NCBI GenBank assembly: GCA_949286405.1 | Contig: CASECH010000131.1 | Span: forward strand, 1 to 5,264 | DNA length: 5,264 nucleotides | Source: an uncultured bacterium | GTDB taxonomy: Bacteria > Cyanobacteriota > Vampirovibrionia > Gastranaerophilales > Gastranaerophilaceae | Reading direction: 5' to 3' | Shown: piece after piece, positions 1 to 5,264 of the stretch | Position numbering within the stretch: the stretch's first letter is position 1 | How the letters are laid out: each line of letters opens with the position of its first letter | Position numbers and translations under genes: made by a program | Notes under the pieces: model-generated | What the model was told of the DNA's origin: nothing | Databases searched by the model: none | The model's input: the letters and a program-made list of their open reading frames with translations, nothing else

Positions 1-762
1 ATGATGACACGTGATGACTTTGCAAAACGATATGCTGAAGGCAGGCCAATATCAATACATGAATTTTTCTATCCTTTAATGCAAGCATACGATTCTGTAG
101 AAGTTGATTCTGACATAGAACTTGGTGGAACAGACCAAAGATTTAATACATTACTAGGACGTGATATCCAAGCTGCATACGGTAAAAAATACCCTCAGCT
201 TGTTATGCTCCTACCACTTCTTGAAGGAACAGACGGTGTAGTAAAAATGTCTAAGACATATCCTGAGCACTGTATTTCTCTAACAGATTCTGACGTTGAC
301 ATGTTTGGAAAACTTATGAGTATACCTGATAATATGATTTCAAGGTATTTCAGCTTATTGACTGACGCTACAAAAGAAGAACTTGAAACTATTGACAAAC
401 AAATCGCAGAAGGTTCAGTAAATCCTCGTGATATAAAAATGAAATTAGCTTACACAATTACTAAAGAATACCACGGAGAAGAAGGTGCAAAACACGGACA
501 AGAAGCATTTATCAATATCGTTTCAAATAAAGGAATTCCTGAAGATATCGAAGAAATTCAAGGAATGAATGGTAAAGGTATTCTTGATGTACTAACTGAA
601 TTAAAATTTGTACAAAGCAAAGGCGAAGCAAAACGTTTGATCCAAGGTGGCGGTGTAAAAATTGACGGAGAAAAAATTGCCGACATGACTTATACATTCG
701 ACATCAAAGAAAGTGTAGTATTGCAAGCAGGAAAAAGAAAATTTGCGAAACTTATAAAATAA
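1..762 (+). CDS. tyrS: Tyrosyl-tRNA synthetase, C-terminal part (5' end cut by window edge)
   Basis: This cytoplasmic class I aminoacyl-tRNA synthetase activates tyrosine with ATP and charges tRNA-Tyr. About 253 codons are visible. The family is usually near 400 residues, so the N-terminal HIGH half of the Rossmann fold lies left of the window, and the Met codons at the edge are internal (the family has a conserved RDDF-type segment here). Visible residues: the tyrosine-pocket region with Y30, D31 and S32, the LGGTDQRFN motif at 41-49, the signature loop KMSKT at 82-86 (canonical KMSKS), a helical anticodon-binding region at about 95-180, and an S4-like RNA-binding domain at about 190-253 containing GEAKRLIQGGGVKIDG. 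The S4 domain and the GGTDQ form indicate the longer bacterial subtype. The reading frame is intact and ends in TAA 26 bases before the cysE start, suggesting co-transcription. Odd: the loop after KMSKT reads YPEHCISL where LGN-type residues are common. Confidence 0.95.
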   Translation: MMTRDDFAKRYAEGRPISIHEFFYPLMQAYDSVEVDSDIELGGTDQRFNTLLGRDIQAAYGKKYPQLVMLLPLLEGTDGVVKMSKTYPEHCISLTDSDVDMFGKLMSIPDNMISRYFSLLTDATKEELETIDKQIAEGSVNPRDIKMKLAYTITKEYHGEEGAKHGQEAFINIVSNKGIPEDIEEIQGMNGKGILDVLTELKFVQSKGEAKRLIQGGGVKIDGEKIADMTYTFDIKESVVLQAGKRKFAKLIK

Positions 763-778
763 CTTCCAACCAATAAAT

Positions 779-784
779 GAGGGG
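779..784 (+). promoter_or_regulatory. Shine-Dalgarno site that decides the cysE start
   Basis: The purine run GAGGGG lies 4 bases before the ATG at 789 (6 bases if only GAGG pairs). It overlaps the alternative upstream ATG at 777, which has no ribosome binding site of its own: the bases before it are the AT/C-rich end of the tyrS spacer. This supports translation starting at 789. Confidence 0.65.
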
Positions 785-788
785 CAGA

Positions 789-1454
789 ATGTTTAAAATA
801 ATAAAAAGAGGAATTACAAAAGTAAAAGAAGATATCCAAGTTATTTACGACAAAGACCCTGCCGCAAATAATTTGTTGGAAGTAATGCTATGCTACCCTG
901 GACTTCACGCACTTATAGCATACAGATTTGCTCACAGACTTTATAAATGGCATATTCCACTAATTCCGAGGGTAATATCATATATCACAAGAATTATAAC
1001 CGGTATAGAAATTCACCCCGCAGCAAAAATTGGCAGACGCTTTTTTATCGACCACGGTGAAGGTGTAGTGATAGGTGCTACAACAATAATTGGAAATGAT
1101 GTGCTGATCTACCAACAAGTTACCCTCGGTGGTACAGGCAAAGAACAAGGTAAACGTCATCCAACACTTGGTAACAGCGTAATTGTTGGAGCAGGTGCTA
1201 AAGTTCTAGGTAACATAACTCTAGGAGATCACGTGCGTGTCGGAGCAGGATCTGTTGTAGTGGATAATGTCCCTGAGTACTCAACCGTTGTAGGTATTCC
1301 TGGAAGAGTAGTTCATCAAAAAATCAGAGATGAAAATGGTGTACTTATGCACAATAGAATTCCTGACCCTGTAAAATGTGAGTTAAACAGACTTAAATAT
1401 GAAGTTTTGGAATTACAAGAAAAGATTAAAAAACTTGAAAATATAGACAAATAA
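789..1454 (+). CDS. cysE: Serine O-acetyltransferase (short, Bacillus/cyanobacterial type)
   Basis: The enzyme transfers acetyl from acetyl-CoA to L-serine, giving O-acetylserine for cysteine synthase; it acts in the cytoplasm. The 221-aa product (from the ATG at 789) matches the short SAT form of about 215-250 residues rather than the 273-aa E. coli form. An N-terminal helical region (1-70) precedes a left-handed beta-helix of hexapeptide repeats (about 73-175). Key residues visible: IHPAAKIG at 75-82, the catalytic IDH with D88 and H89, the VTLGGTGK acetyl-CoA loop at 111-118, RHP at 123-125, GAGAKVLGNI at 134-143, and VVGIPGRVV at 167-175. The acid that pairs with the catalytic His (Asp143 in E. 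coli) is Glu74 here, as I recall it is in Bacillus CysE. The C-terminal tail (195-218) is charged with heptad-like Leu/Ile spacing, so a short coiled coil is likely. An upstream in-frame ATG at 777 would add four residues but lacks a ribosome binding site. No cysK is visible nearby. Confidence 0.94.
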   Translation: MFKIIKRGITKVKEDIQVIYDKDPAANNLLEVMLCYPGLHALIAYRFAHRLYKWHIPLIPRVISYITRIITGIEIHPAAKIGRRFFIDHGEGVVIGATTIIGNDVLIYQQVTLGGTGKEQGKRHPTLGNSVIVGAGAKVLGNITLGDHVRVGAGSVVVDNVPEYSTVVGIPGRVVHQKIRDENGVLMHNRIPDPVKCELNRLKYEVLELQEKIKKLENIDK

Positions 1455-1471
1455 ATTTTAAAATCTATAAT
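1444..1471 (+). promoter_or_regulatory. Candidate sigma-70-type promoter for the 66-aa gene
   Basis: TAGACA at 1444-1449 (5 of 6 to TTGACA) and a perfect TATAAT at 1466-1471 are separated by 16 bases. A start near 1478 would give a leader of about 18 bases that contains the ribosome binding site. The -35 box lies inside the last codons of cysE. AT-rich DNA yields such matches by chance, but both boxes and the spacing are good. Confidence 0.5.
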
Positions 1472-1483
1472 AAAAGTGTTAAT

Positions 1484-1491
1484 AAGGAGGT
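1484..1491 (+). promoter_or_regulatory. Strong Shine-Dalgarno site of the 66-aa gene
   Basis: AAGGAGGT is a full-length complement to the 16S 3' end, placed 4 bases before the ATG at 1496. Counted from the GGAGG core the gap is 5 bases. It is the strongest site in the window with that of the dehydrogenase, and argues that the small frame is really translated. Confidence 0.8.
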
Positions 1492-1495
1492 AAAA

Positions 1496-1696
1496 ATGTA
1501 CCACGTATACACAGAAAGAAATCATTCAGAATTTTCAAGAACATTAATTTGTGAAACAAAAGATTACGATATTGCAATAGAAAAAGCAGAAAAAGCAATT
1601 GAAAAAGATCCTGAATTGAACTATATCATAGAACAAACCGACGGTAGCATGAACAGTTACGGAGATTTGATAGCTACAGTAGTTGCAAAAAGTTAA
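1496..1696 (+). CDS. Small protein of unknown function (66 aa)
   Basis: I do not recognise this protein and assign no function. It is a short, soluble-looking, acidic polypeptide with no signal peptide, membrane segment or Cys-pair metal site; its only Cys is C19. From the residues one can guess a beta-beta-alpha-beta-beta layout: a strand at about 2-8 (YHVYTER), a strand at 14-20 (SRTLICE), a strongly amphipathic Glu/Lys-rich helix at about 23-38 (core IAIEKAEKAIEKDPE at 26-40), a strand at 43-47 (YIIEQ), a Gly/Ser/Asn turn at 49-57, and a strand at 58-64 (LIATVVA). It is judged genuine because it has a full Shine-Dalgarno site, a good promoter match upstream, a TAA stop and a hairpin terminator directly behind it. 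It sits 41 bases after cysE, with no terminator between, so read-through from tyrS-cysE is also likely. A link to cysteine metabolism is possible from position only. Confidence 0.8.
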   Translation: MYHVYTERNHSEFSRTLICETKDYDIAIEKAEKAIEKDPELNYIIEQTDGSMNSYGDLIATVVAKS

Positions 1697-1723
1697 AATC
1701 AGGTCAATGACCTGATTTTTTTT
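1695..1723 (+). terminator. Rho-independent terminator after the 66-aa gene
   Basis: A perfect inverted repeat pairs 1695-1705 with 1709-1719 (core TCAGGTC/GACCTGA) around the three-base loop AAT. A run of eight T residues at 1716-1723 makes up the end of the stem and the tail. The hairpin begins in the stop codon of the small gene and ends the tyrS-cysE-small gene transcript. The A run at its left edge is short, so it is mainly a plus-strand terminator. Confidence 0.88.
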
Positions 1724-1744
1724 ACAAATTGAAATATAGATTTG

Positions 1745-1753
1745 TGCTAGACT
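1745..1753 (+). promoter_or_regulatory. Possible extended -10 promoter of the dehydrogenase gene
   Basis: TGCTAGACT fits the extended -10 pattern TGnTAnnnT. No convincing -35 lies at 16-18 bases; the nearest good match, TTTACA at 1721-1726, is 21 bases away. A start near 1760 would leave only about 12 bases before the ATG, with the ribosome binding site at its very 5' end. A separate promoter is expected here because a terminator precedes the gene, but this exact site is tentative. Confidence 0.3.
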
Positions 1754-1759
1754 AACTCT

Positions 1760-1767
1760 TAGGAGGT
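1760..1767 (+). promoter_or_regulatory. Shine-Dalgarno site of the dehydrogenase gene
   Basis: TAGGAGGT lies 4 bases before the ATG at 1772 (5 from the GGAGG core). It fixes the start and matches the spacing seen in the preceding 66-aa gene. Confidence 0.8.
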
Positions 1768-1771
1768 ATAA

Positions 1772-2737
1772 ATGAAAGCTGTAGTATTTGACGAAAAATT
1801 AAAGCTGGTAAATGACTATAAAAAACCTATACCTAAAAAAGGAGAAGCATTAATCCGCGTAACTTTAGCAGGTATTTGTAACACTGATTATGAAATTACA
1901 AAAGGATATATGGGCTATAAAGGTGTTTTAGGACACGAAGCAGTAGGAATTGTAGAAGAAATTAATGATGAAGATCAATCTCTTTTAGGTAAACGTGTTG
2001 TACCTGAAATCAGCTACGGATGTAAAAAGCCTGATTGTCCATATTGTGCAGAAAAACTATATCGTCACTGTCCTGACAGACACACTCTTGGAATTTGGAG
2101 AAAAGACGGAGTTTTTGCAGAATATTTTACAATGCCGTTAGAAGTTTTATTTGAAGTACCGGCAAATGTTCCAGACGAACAAGCTGTTTTTGTTGAACCG
2201 CTTGCTGCAGCTTGTGAAATTACGGAACAACTTCATATCAAACCTTTTGAAAAAGTAATTGTACTGGGTGATGGCAAATTAGGCTTGATTACAGCTCTAA
2301 CATTAAATGCCCAAAATATAGATGTAACCCTTGTAGGTAAACACCAAAACAAACTTGACATTGCAAAAGCTCAGGGCGTAAAAACATCCCTTCTTCAAGA
2401 CTTTCAAATCGAAAAGAAATATGATGTTGTAATTGAAGCAACAGGCTCTGTATCAGGATTTGAAACATCTATTGCACTTACAAAACCTCGCGGAGTTTTA
2501 GTCTTAAAAAGTACAGTGGCTACAGGAAAAGAATTAAACTTAGCTCCTATAGTAATTGATGAAATTACAGTGCTAGGTTCAAGATGCGGACAATTTGGTC
2601 CTGCATTAAGACTATTGAAATCAGAAAAAATAGATTTTTCACCTTTAATTTCGGCAAAATATGATGCAGATAATGCAATTGAAGCTTTTGAAAAGAATAA
2701 ACAAAAAGAAATTCTAAAAGTTTTACTCAAATTTTAA
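1772..2737 (+). CDS. Zinc-dependent medium-chain alcohol dehydrogenase-like oxidoreductase
   Basis: This cytoplasmic NAD(P)-dependent oxidoreductase belongs to the MDR superfamily (threonine/sorbitol dehydrogenase-like branch); its substrate cannot be read from the sequence. The GroES-like domain covers about 1-140 and carries catalytic zinc ligands C36 (in GICNTD, with T38 as likely proton relay), H55 and E56 (in GHE) and probably E142. The structural zinc lobe has four cysteines at 84, 89, 92 and 100. The Rossmann domain (about 150-280) has the loop GDGKLG at 166-171. The end of the second strand reads LVGKHQNK, with no acidic residue where NAD-specific enzymes usually have Asp; K190 and H191 could favour NADPH, which is inference. 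At 321 aa it is a little shorter than the usual 340-350, but both zinc sites are complete and the C-terminus is intact, so it should be active. It follows a terminator and is probably transcribed alone. Threonine dehydrogenase itself is not supported by any diagnostic residue I can see. Confidence 0.9.
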   Translation: MKAVVFDEKLKLVNDYKKPIPKKGEALIRVTLAGICNTDYEITKGYMGYKGVLGHEAVGIVEEINDEDQSLLGKRVVPEISYGCKKPDCPYCAEKLYRHCPDRHTLGIWRKDGVFAEYFTMPLEVLFEVPANVPDEQAVFVEPLAAACEITEQLHIKPFEKVIVLGDGKLGLITALTLNAQNIDVTLVGKHQNKLDIAKAQGVKTSLLQDFQIEKKYDVVIEATGSVSGFETSIALTKPRGVLVLKSTVATGKELNLAPIVIDEITVLGSRCGQFGPALRLLKSEKIDFSPLISAKYDADNAIEAFEKNKQKEILKVLLKF

Positions 2738-2756
2738 AATTAAAAAGTTTAATCAT

Positions 2757-2790
2757 AAAAAAGCGACTTAGAGGTAATCTAAGTCGTTTT
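2757..2790. terminator. Bidirectional terminator between convergent genes
   Basis: A perfect 9-bp stem pairs 2764-2772 with 2778-2786 (CGACTTAGA/TCTAAGTCG) around a five-base loop GGTAA, and is extended by a G-T pair and A-T pairs. On the plus strand it is followed by TTTT at 2787-2790; on the minus strand the A run at 2757-2762 gives a six-U tail. It can therefore end both the dehydrogenase transcript and the mfd-isomerase transcript. Confidence 0.85.
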
Positions 2791-2810
2791 CTTATCTAAT
2801 AAATTAAATA

Positions 2811-3965
2811 TTATTTTTTATTTTGTTCTGCAGCTTCCTTAGCTTCAAGTTCTTTTACCTTTTTATTTCCTTCATTAATTGACTGTTGTACTGCATCTTT
2901 CATTGCTTCAGGAGAATATTCAGAGTTGATATATTCAATTTTAGCTGATTTTTTCAAAGATTCAGTCAACTTATCAAGTAATTCAAGTTGCTTTTGATTT
3001 TCTAAATATGTCTTAATATCATTTTTAACTTTTTCAAAAGATTCTGTCATAGCAGCAGCTCTATCATTTACCATAATAATATGGTAGCCGAATTGAGTTT
3101 TTACAACTTTATCAGAAATTGTATTAGGTTTCATAGAAAAAGCAGCTTTTGAAAATTCAGGAACCATTTCTTTTGCGGCAAAGAAACCTAAATCTCCACC
3201 TTTAACAGCAGTTGTTGTATCTTCTGAATTATCTTTAGCTAATTTACCAAAACCTGCAGGATTTTTCTTAGCTTCAGCTAAAAGTTGGTTAGCTCTAGCT
3301 TCTTTAGCTTTCATTTCTTCTGCTACTTTTGCTTTTACATCAGCATCTGAAATTGATTTATTTTTAGGATCTGACTTTATTGTTTGTTCAATTTCATTAG
3401 GGTTAGCAGCAATCAAGATATGAGCAGCTCTAACTCTATCCGGATGTTGGAATTTAGAAATATTTTCTTTGTAAAATCTTTTTGCTTCAGCATCAGATAC
3501 AGAACTGTTACCTAATTCTTTAGCTAATTTTTTCATCTTAACTTCTTCTTTTAAATCATCTCTAAACTGTGTAGAAGTCATACCGTTTTGTTTCAAAATC
3601 ACATCAAGCTGTTCTTTTGAACCTACTTTGTTGATAATCTCTTTAACCGCATTATCAACATCTTCATTAGTTACTTTAATACCACGTTTAGCCATTTCTT
3701 GATCAAGTAGAGCTTTTACAATCAATTCATTTGTAACCCTTTCTTTAATCAAAAGATATAAGAAATTATTTTTATCTTTTTTTACATCTATACCGAGCTG
3801 AGCAATCATACCTCCACCGGCTTGTTTATCAAAAGCCTTATCAAACTGAGCTTGTGTAATAGCTTGGTCATTAACTTTAATAATCGCTTGATTTGATTTC
3901 AAACCGCAACCTGAACATAAAATCACAGAGGCAGCCAGTGTTACTAATAGTTTTTTACCTTTCAT
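2811..3965 (-). CDS. Peptidyl-prolyl cis-trans isomerase lipoprotein (parvulin type, PrsA/SurA-like)
   Basis: This is an extracytoplasmic folding catalyst: it isomerises peptide bonds before proline and acts as a chaperone for exported proteins. The 384-aa product starts with a lipoprotein signal (MKGKK, then a hydrophobic stretch 6-17, and CSGC with C20 as the likely lipidated residue; Cys at -3 is non-canonical). An N-terminal SurA/PrsA-like helical region spans about 25-170 (VNDQAITQAQFDKAF at 31-45). The PpiC/parvulin domain spans about 176-302: H182 in AHILI, D249 at the Pin1 Cys113 position, GGDLGFF at 256-262, M267, F271, and FGYHII with H295. Compared with Pin1 this active-site set looks complete. 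Residues 188-235 form a long charged insertion rich in Lys, Glu and Ala. The tail (about 345-384) is highly charged and probably disordered or coiled-coil. It starts 17 bases after the mfd stop, with only a weak purine-rich ribosome binding site (AGAGAG at 3976-3971). The exact family name (PrsA or SurA) is left open. Confidence 0.92.
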   Translation of the reverse strand: MKGKKLLVTLAASVILCSGCGLKSNQAIIKVNDQAITQAQFDKAFDKQAGGGMIAQLGIDVKKDKNNFLYLLIKERVTNELIVKALLDQEMAKRGIKVTNEDVDNAVKEIINKVGSKEQLDVILKQNGMTSTQFRDDLKEEVKMKKLAKELGNSSVSDAEAKRFYKENISKFQHPDRVRAAHILIAANPNEIEQTIKSDPKNKSISDADVKAKVAEEMKAKEARANQLLAEAKKNPAGFGKLAKDNSEDTTTAVKGGDLGFFAAKEMVPEFSKAAFSMKPNTISDKVVKTQFGYHIIMVNDRAAAMTESFEKVKNDIKTYLENQKQLELLDKLTESLKKSAKIEYINSEYSPEAMKDAVQQSINEGNKKVKELEAKEAAEQNKK

Positions 3966-3982
3966 AATGTCTCTCTTTCTTT

Positions 3983-5264
3983 TTAACCATTAAATTCATG
4001 ACTTATTTTATACATATAATAGAACAAATCTATCAAAATGTTAAATACTTCACTAAAATTCATATATGCATTATTTAATAACAAAATGGAATTACCCTCC
4101 TCGCAAGACTTTGGAGCAATTGTAAATTTTATTCGTTTAAGAATTTCAGAAGGTAATTCTTTTTGTATAATCCTCCACTCAGGTTGAGTATAAGGCATAT
4201 AAATACGAATATTGTCCTCAGTTTCTCTAATTAAAGAAATTTTTACCTCTGTTGCAGAGAGTCTTATTCTTATCAATTTTATAAGATTTTCAACACTTTC
4301 AGGAGGTTTTGCAAACCTATCCTTCCATTCTTCTACGATAGAATCAAGTTCAATTTCAGAATTTACATCCGCTAAACGTTTGTATTCAATCATTTTTTGT
4401 TCAGCTGAACCTACCCAATCATCAGGAATAAATGCTGTAACGTTTATATCAACAATTGTAGGCTGGGATTTTGCAGTGTAATTGCCTTGTAACTCCTGCA
4501 CGGTTTCTTCCAACAATTGACAATAAGTATCAAAACCAACATTTATCATATGACCATGCTGTTTTGTCCCAAGAATATTACCTACACCTCTTATCTCTAC
4601 ATCTCTCATAGCAATTTGATATCCACTACCTAAAGTCGTAAATTCTTTTATTGCTTTTAACCTTTGTACGGCATCAGATGTAATTTCTTTTGATTTTGTA
4701 TAGAAACAATAACAATATGCCTGTCTTTGGGAACGTCCAACCCTTCCTCGCAATTGATAAAGCTGAGCGAGTCCGAATTTATCCGCATTATGAATAATCA
4801 TTGTATTAGCATTAGGAATATCAATACCATTTTCAATAATAGTGGTAGCAAGTAAGATATCATATTCTTGGTTTGCAAAATCAACTATTACTTTTTCAAG
4901 AGTCTTTTCATCCATTTGCCCATGTCCGATAGCTATTCTTGCATTTGGGACAAGTCTTTGCAGCTGCAATCTAAATTCATCAATAGTTTCAACTCTATTA
5001 TACAGATAAAAAACCTGACCTTCCCTATCAAGTTCATGCACAATGGCATTTTTAACCATATTTTCATTCCACTCTCCTACATATGTCTTAATAGGGAGTC
5101 TGTTTTTAGGAGGAGTATTTATCACAGACATATCTTTAATTCCTGACAAAGACATATATAAAGTTCTTGGAATAGGAGTAGCTGACATTGTTATAATATC
5201 AATATTTTCACGTAATTGTTTTAATTTTTCTTTATGACGTACTCCAAAACGATGTTCTTCATCA
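3983..5264 (-). CDS. mfd: Transcription-repair coupling factor, C-terminal part (5' end cut by window edge)
   Basis: Mfd is a RecG-like double-stranded DNA translocase that pushes RNA polymerase off lesions and recruits UvrA. The reading frame is open to the window edge, giving 426 codons of a protein usually near 1150 residues; the Met at 5188 is internal. From the first full codon: helicase motif II DEEH at 1-4 followed by RFGVRHKEKL, motif III SATPIPRTL at 27-35, the second RecA-like domain with YLYNRVE at 86-92, motif V at about 138-150 (LATTIIENGIDIP), motif VI QLYQLRGRVGR at 167-177, and the translocation-in-RecG motif at about 200-236 (IRGVGNILGTKQHG). The D7/TRCF domain follows at about 270-380 (IVDINVTAFIPDDW, then KMIEYKRLA). 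This last domain distinguishes Mfd from RecG. The signature-bearing N-terminal UvrB-like and RNA polymerase-binding domains lie outside. The downstream partner is the isomerase gene, 17 bases away, and an mfd-isomerase order is also known to me from Firmicutes. Confidence 0.96.
   Translation of the reverse strand, partial: DEEHRFGVRHKEKLKQLRENIDIITMSATPIPRTLYMSLSGIKDMSVINTPPKNRLPIKTYVGEWNENMVKNAIVHELDREGQVFYLYNRVETIDEFRLQLQRLVPNARIAIGHGQMDEKTLEKVIVDFANQEYDILLATTIIENGIDIPNANTMIIHNADKFGLAQLYQLRGRVGRSQRQAYCYCFYTKSKEITSDAVQRLKAIKEFTTLGSGYQIAMRDVEIRGVGNILGTKQHGHMINVGFDTYCQLLEETVQELQGNYTAKSQPTIVDINVTAFIPDDWVGSAEQKMIEYKRLADVNSEIELDSIVEEWKDRFAKPPESVENLIKLIRIRLSATEVKISLIRETEDNIRIYMPYTQPEWRIIQKELPSEILKRIKFTIAPKSCEEGNSILLLNNAYMNFSEVFNILIDLFYYMYKISHEFNG
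4007..4036 (-). promoter_or_regulatory. Candidate promoter for the isomerase gene inside the mfd 3' end
   Basis: On the minus strand TTGATA (4036-4031, 5 of 6 to TTGACA) and TATAAA (4012-4007, 5 of 6 to TATAAT) are 18 bases apart. Transcription would begin near 4000, about 35 bases before the isomerase ATG. It lies in very AT-rich coding sequence (Tyr, Phe, Ile and Lys codons), so a chance match is quite possible. Confidence 0.3.

Noticed and set aside
195..697. Minus-strand open frames opposite tyrS
   Set aside because: They are shadows of a strongly conserved plus-strand gene, with no independent support.
1724..1771. Possible riboswitch or attenuator before the dehydrogenase gene
   Set aside because: Only about 48 bases separate the preceding terminator from the start codon, with no stable second hairpin, so there is no room for an aptamer.
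2404..2730. Open frame of 108 codons on the minus strand inside the dehydrogenase gene
   Set aside because: It lies wholly antisense to a well-supported gene, shows Ser/Phe-rich shadow composition, has no recognisable domain, and I see no convincing ribosome binding site.
4212..4481. Open frame of 89 codons on the plus strand inside mfd
   Set aside because: It is antisense to conserved Mfd codons in the D7 region and its Ser/Phe/Ile-rich product is typical of a reverse-complement shadow.
4868..5237. Two overlapping plus-strand open frames (92 and 64 codons) opposite the Mfd helicase motifs
   Set aside because: The minus strand encodes highly conserved helicase residues here, and the plus-strand products resemble nothing and have no start signals.
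3983..5264. Considered RecG rather than Mfd
   Set aside because: The shared helicase and TRG motifs would fit both, but the roughly 150 extra C-terminal residues with the TRCF/D7 pattern (VTAFIPDDW, KMIEYKRLA) fit Mfd only.
1..5264. A hidden novel multi-gene system, mobile element or repeat array
   Set aside because: Every gene except the 66-aa frame belongs to a common family, intergenic gaps are at most about 75 bases, and I saw no direct repeat series, transposase, integrase or attachment-like duplication.

Overview
The window is 5.3 kb of AT-rich bacterial DNA, densely coding, with ordinary housekeeping and metabolic genes in two convergent blocks. I see no mobile element, CRISPR array, RNA gene or phage signature, and no clearly new multi-gene system. 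The serine acetyltransferase and alcohol dehydrogenase look, from memory, most like cyanobacterial or Bacillus-type homologues. Together with the low GC this would fit a non-photosynthetic relative of Cyanobacteria (Gastranaerophilales/Vampirovibrionia, 'Melainabacteria') or a low-GC Firmicute. That placement is inference only.

Plus strand (1-2737): the 3' part of tyrS (tyrosyl-tRNA synthetase, cut by the left edge) is followed after 26 bases by cysE (serine acetyltransferase, first step from serine to cysteine). Next is a 66-codon gene of unknown function with a strong Shine-Dalgarno site and a good sigma-70-like promoter that overlaps the 3' end of cysE. A compact hairpin terminator closes this set. 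A separate zinc-dependent medium-chain dehydrogenase gene follows, with its own ribosome binding site.

Centre (2738-2810): the 73-base gap between the convergent blocks holds one hairpin flanked by A and T runs, which should terminate transcription from both sides.

Minus strand (5264-2811): the C-terminal 426 codons of mfd (transcription-repair coupling factor, cut by the right edge, entering at helicase motif II) are followed 17 bases later by a parvulin-type peptidyl-prolyl isomerase with a lipoprotein signal peptide (PrsA/SurA-like). The two are probably co-transcribed, although an internal promoter candidate lies in the 3' end of mfd.

The points most worth a second look are the unknown 66-aa protein, the altered KMSKS neighbourhood in TyrRS, the long charged insertion inside the parvulin domain, and the DEEH form of Mfd motif II. 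No non-coding stretch exceeds 80 bases.
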